From NCBI GenBank assembly GCA_039026975.1, contig JBCCLI010000299.1, forward strand, positions 1 through 8,222: a stretch of DNA of 8,222 bases, given 5' to 3'. Position numbers and translations under genes: made by a program. Below the pieces are notes generated by a model. The model ran no database searches and had not been told where the DNA came from. It saw only the letters and a program-made list of their open reading frames with translations. Of the stretch, positions 6,309 through 8,222 are shown piece by piece. Position 1 is the stretch's first letter. Every line of letters begins with the position of its first letter. The stretch comes from JBCBKZ01 sp039026975 (lineage in GTDB: Bacteria; Bacteroidota; Bacteroidia; J057).

Positions 6309-6911
6309 TTACATCCTACTACCTTCTATTACTACCAAAAAGCCTGCCTCCACCAATTTATGATTAATTTCTCCAAAATTTGGCTCATTTACAGCAAATG
6401 TCTGCTTACAATCTTCAGCATAATCAGCTGATATCAACTCCAGGTTAAAAGGGTGAAGAATTTTATTTACCTCAGAAGTCCTTGTATAAGGGTAACGTAT
6501 AGAGAAGAGGGTTTGTGGATTAAGCTGCCTGAGATTATTATTGGCTAAAGCTGCTTCAGCTGCGGTTCTATAAGCTTCTATCAACCCTCGGATCCCTAAC
6601 TTGGTTCCTCCAAAATACCGTACTACTACGATGAGGATATTGGTGGTTTCTTTAGCCTTAATGGCAGCTAAAATGGGGGTGCCTGCACTGTGTGCTGGTT
6701 CTCTGTCATCCGTAGCAAAGCTGAGTTTCCCCTCTGCTCCTAATCTGTAGGCGTAACAGTGGTGCCTGGCATCATAGTATTTCTTTTTGAGCGGAGCCAT
6801 ATGGAGCTCTAGTTCTTCCACTTTCTTGAAGGGATAAGCAAAGCTGTAAAACTTTGATCCTCTATCTTTAAAGAACCCTTGTGAGGAAATTTCTGGTTCA
6901 AACAAATGCAT
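6309..6911 (-). CDS. YigZ/IMPACT family protein (UPF0029)
   Basis: A 200-residue cytoplasmic protein with the IMPACT fold. Motifs in order: SKFYSFAYP (19-27), the H50-H51-C52 stretch in ARHHCYAYRLG, DDREPAHSAGTPIL (68-81) and VVVRYFGGTKLGIRGLIEAY (95-114), all characteristic of bacterial YigZ. The usual G in DDGEP is Arg here. The C-terminal 65 residues correspond to the small ferredoxin-like DUF1949 domain. Eukaryotic IMPACT regulates the kinase GCN2; a role in translation or ribosome-linked stress has been suggested for bacterial members, but no biochemical activity is firmly known. It is the first gene of a minus-strand pair with the secreted metalloprotease, with no obvious functional link. 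Start ATG at 6911 gives the usual N-terminus; a run of seven T lies just before it on the coding strand. Confidence 0.92.
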   Translation of the reverse strand: MHLFEPEISSQGFFKDRGSKFYSFAYPFKKVEELELHMAPLKKKYYDARHHCYAYRLGAEGKLSFATDDREPAHSAGTPILAAIKAKETTNILIVVVRYFGGTKLGIRGLIEAYRTAAEAALANNNLRQLNPQTLFSIRYPYTRTSEVNKILHPFNLELISADYAEDCKQTFAVNEPNFGEINHKLVEAGFLVVIEGSRM

Positions 6912-6970
6912 AAAAAAAGAAATCCAGTTTCATGGAATCCTGAACTTAATCATTATTTTCTACGCAATAA

Positions 6971-6999
6971 CACATTTATCCTTCGCTAAGCCATGCAAA
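6971..6999 (-). promoter_or_regulatory. Possible Bacteroidota-type promoter for the YigZ-protease pair
   Basis: On the minus strand TAAATGTG (6978 to 6971) matches the Bacteroidota -7 box TAnnTTTG at all but one specified base, and TTTG (6999 to 6996) lies 17 bases upstream as a -33 box. This would place the start of transcription about 50 bases before ATG 6911. The -33 box overlaps the first codons of the divergent AI-2E-type gene. The spacing is at the short end, so confidence is low. Confidence 0.28.
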
Positions 7000-8087
7000 A
7001 ATATACACCCTATATACTCTCTGTTCTGGGGATAATCCTGCTAGCCTTCTTTGTCTGGTATTTTTCCTCCATTGTCATTTACCTTCTCATTGGGGCTGTT
7101 ATCGCCTTAATAGGTATGCCTATTGTAAGGTGGCTGAGCAAGGTCAAGATAAAGGACTACCACCTTCCTGATAGTGTAAAAGCCATCATTACCCTACTTG
7201 TCATTTATGGAATTCTCTTTACCCTCTTCATTAGTTTCATCCCGGTCATTTTAACCCAGACCAGAAATTTAGAGAGTATAAATACCGAGGCAGTTAAAGA
7301 GAGCTTGAAAGAACCCATAGCAGAATTGGAAGCCATGAACCAGACCTATCAGTTTACAGATGGATCCCAGTCAGTAGAAGAATATTTTCAGGAGAAGGTG
7401 CTATCTACCATTAGTTCCGTACGCTTTTCAACCATTGTAAATGATGTACTTGGCTTTACAGGTAACCTCTTCATTGCGCTATTTGCTATTTCCTTTATTG
7501 CTTTTTTCTTCCTGAAGGAGCGGGACCTGATGTATAATATCCTCTTATCTTTTATTCCGAAGGAGTATCATGAGAAAATAAATGTGGTACTGGAAAAGGT
7601 GAAAACCTTGTTGAGTCGCTACTGTATTGGACTTGTCCTGGAGGTATTATTAGTGGGAGGTCTGATAGGAGCGGGATTGGCTTTGTTAGGGGTAAAGAAT
7701 GCTTTGGCCATCGGGATATTTGCCGGTCTCTTTAATGTGATTCCCTATTTAGGTCCGGTGATAGGAGCGTTACTTGGCATTTCACTGGCTATCCTGAGTA
7801 GTCTGCAGTTAGACTTCTATTCTCAAATGGTACCCTTGGTATTAAAAGTGGGAGTAGTTTTTCTCGTAGTCCAGTTGATAGATAACTTTGTGTTCCAGCC
7901 CATGATCTACTCAAGCAGTGTAAAGGCGCACCCACTGGAAGTATTCCTGGTGATTTTGATGGCTAGTAGCATTGCAGGCGTACCGGGAATGATTTTGGCT
8001 ATTCCTACTTATACCATTCTTAGGGTGGTAGCAAAAGAATTTTTCAATCAGTTTACTATCGTTCAGAACATCACGAAAGATATTTAA
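6993..8087 (+). CDS. AI-2E family transporter (PerM/YdiK-type membrane protein)
   Basis: A 364-residue inner-membrane protein with the AI-2E transporter layout. Two N-terminal hydrophobic segments (about 8-27 and 28-46) and a third (about 63-88) precede a soluble, charged stretch (90-150). Segments follow at about 153-174, 211-233, 235-270, 281-303 and 315-345. Family motifs are FFLKERDLMYNILLSFIP (172-189), FNVIPYLGPVIGALLG (247-262) and DNFVFQPMIYSSSVKAHPL (297-315). Members are named for export of autoinducer-2 (TqsA), but others act as sodium/proton antiporters or are uncharacterised, so the substrate here is not known. No luxS gene is visible. It diverges from the YigZ gene and is followed after one base by the NUDIX gene, suggesting a shared transcript. 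Confidence 0.92.
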   Translation: MQKYTPYILSVLGIILLAFFVWYFSSIVIYLLIGAVIALIGMPIVRWLSKVKIKDYHLPDSVKAIITLLVIYGILFTLFISFIPVILTQTRNLESINTEAVKESLKEPIAELEAMNQTYQFTDGSQSVEEYFQEKVLSTISSVRFSTIVNDVLGFTGNLFIALFAISFIAFFFLKERDLMYNILLSFIPKEYHEKINVVLEKVKTLLSRYCIGLVLEVLLVGGLIGAGLALLGVKNALAIGIFAGLFNVIPYLGPVIGALLGISLAILSSLQLDFYSQMVPLVLKVGVVFLVVQLIDNFVFQPMIYSSSVKAHPLEVFLVILMASSIAGVPGMILAIPTYTILRVVAKEFFNQFTIVQNITKDI

Positions 8088-8088
8088 T

Positions 8089-8222
8089 ATGAGCCAAGAA
8101 AACCCCTGGAAGACCCTTTCTCAAAATACTAAGTATGACAATAACTGGATTAAGGTTACGGAATTTCAAGTGCTAAATCCCGCAGGTAGAGAGGGAATTT
8201 ATGGAGTGGTTCATTTTAAAAA
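8089..8222 (+). CDS. NUDIX hydrolase, N-terminal part (3' truncated)
   Basis: The gene starts at ATG 8089, one base after the stop of the AI-2E-type gene, and runs off the window after 44 codons. The visible sequence MSQENPWKTLSQNTKYDNNWIKV followed by TEFQVLNPAGREGIYGVVHFK is the typical N-terminal strand region of ADP-ribose pyrophosphatase-like NUDIX hydrolases of Bacteroidota. These enzymes split nucleoside diphosphates linked to another group, such as ADP-ribose. The Nudix box itself lies beyond the window, so activity cannot be checked here. Confidence 0.8.
   Translation, partial: MSQENPWKTLSQNTKYDNNWIKVTEFQVLNPAGREGIYGVVHFK

Overview
The window looks like chromosomal DNA of a Bacteroidota bacterium, probably Cytophagales-like (lineage is inference). 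Two proteins end in type IX secretion system (T9SS) sorting tails. A TIGR02757/DUF2400 gene, a PurU and a choice-of-anchor V protein are all common in that phylum. Most starts lack a Shine-Dalgarno sequence and sit behind AT-rich leaders, which also fits.

Layout. Positions 1-777 hold the 3' part of an Rpn-family (recombination-promoting nuclease, PD-(D/E)XK) gene, with a tract of six 12-bp repeats before its C-terminal domain. Directly behind it, 838-1038 is a second, diverged copy of only the C-terminal part, with two repeat units instead of six. purU (formyltetrahydrofolate deformylase) follows on the minus strand. A PrsW-type membrane protease and a TIGR02757/DUF2400 gene form a tight plus-strand pair. 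A secreted choice-of-anchor V protein with a T9SS tail comes next and converges on a minus-strand pair: a YigZ/IMPACT protein, then a secreted zinc metalloprotease with a T9SS tail. Divergent from that pair, an AI-2E/PerM-type membrane protein runs one base ahead of a NUDIX hydrolase gene that is cut by the window end.

Most of the window is ordinary core-type genome and the genes form no single pathway. The convergent genes at 3536-4372 and 4474-6306 share an export route through T9SS.

The part that deserves attention is the Rpn locus. In characterised E. coli Rpn systems the full-length protein (RpnL) is a toxic anti-phage nuclease. The C-terminal domain, translated separately from inside the same gene (RpnS), is its antitoxin, and that region carries four-residue repeats of variable number. 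Here the equivalent C-terminal region exists both inside the nuclease gene and as a separate in-frame copy downstream, differing by exactly four 12-bp units. This may be a detached second antitoxin, or the remnant of a second rpn gene.

No rRNA, tRNA, CRISPR array or insertion sequence was recognised. No stretch over 300 bases lacks a gene. The longer gene-free gaps are 778-852 (junction of the duplication), 1899-1971, 3447-3535, 4373-4473 and 6912-6992. I saw nothing convincing in 1899-1971 or 3447-3535.
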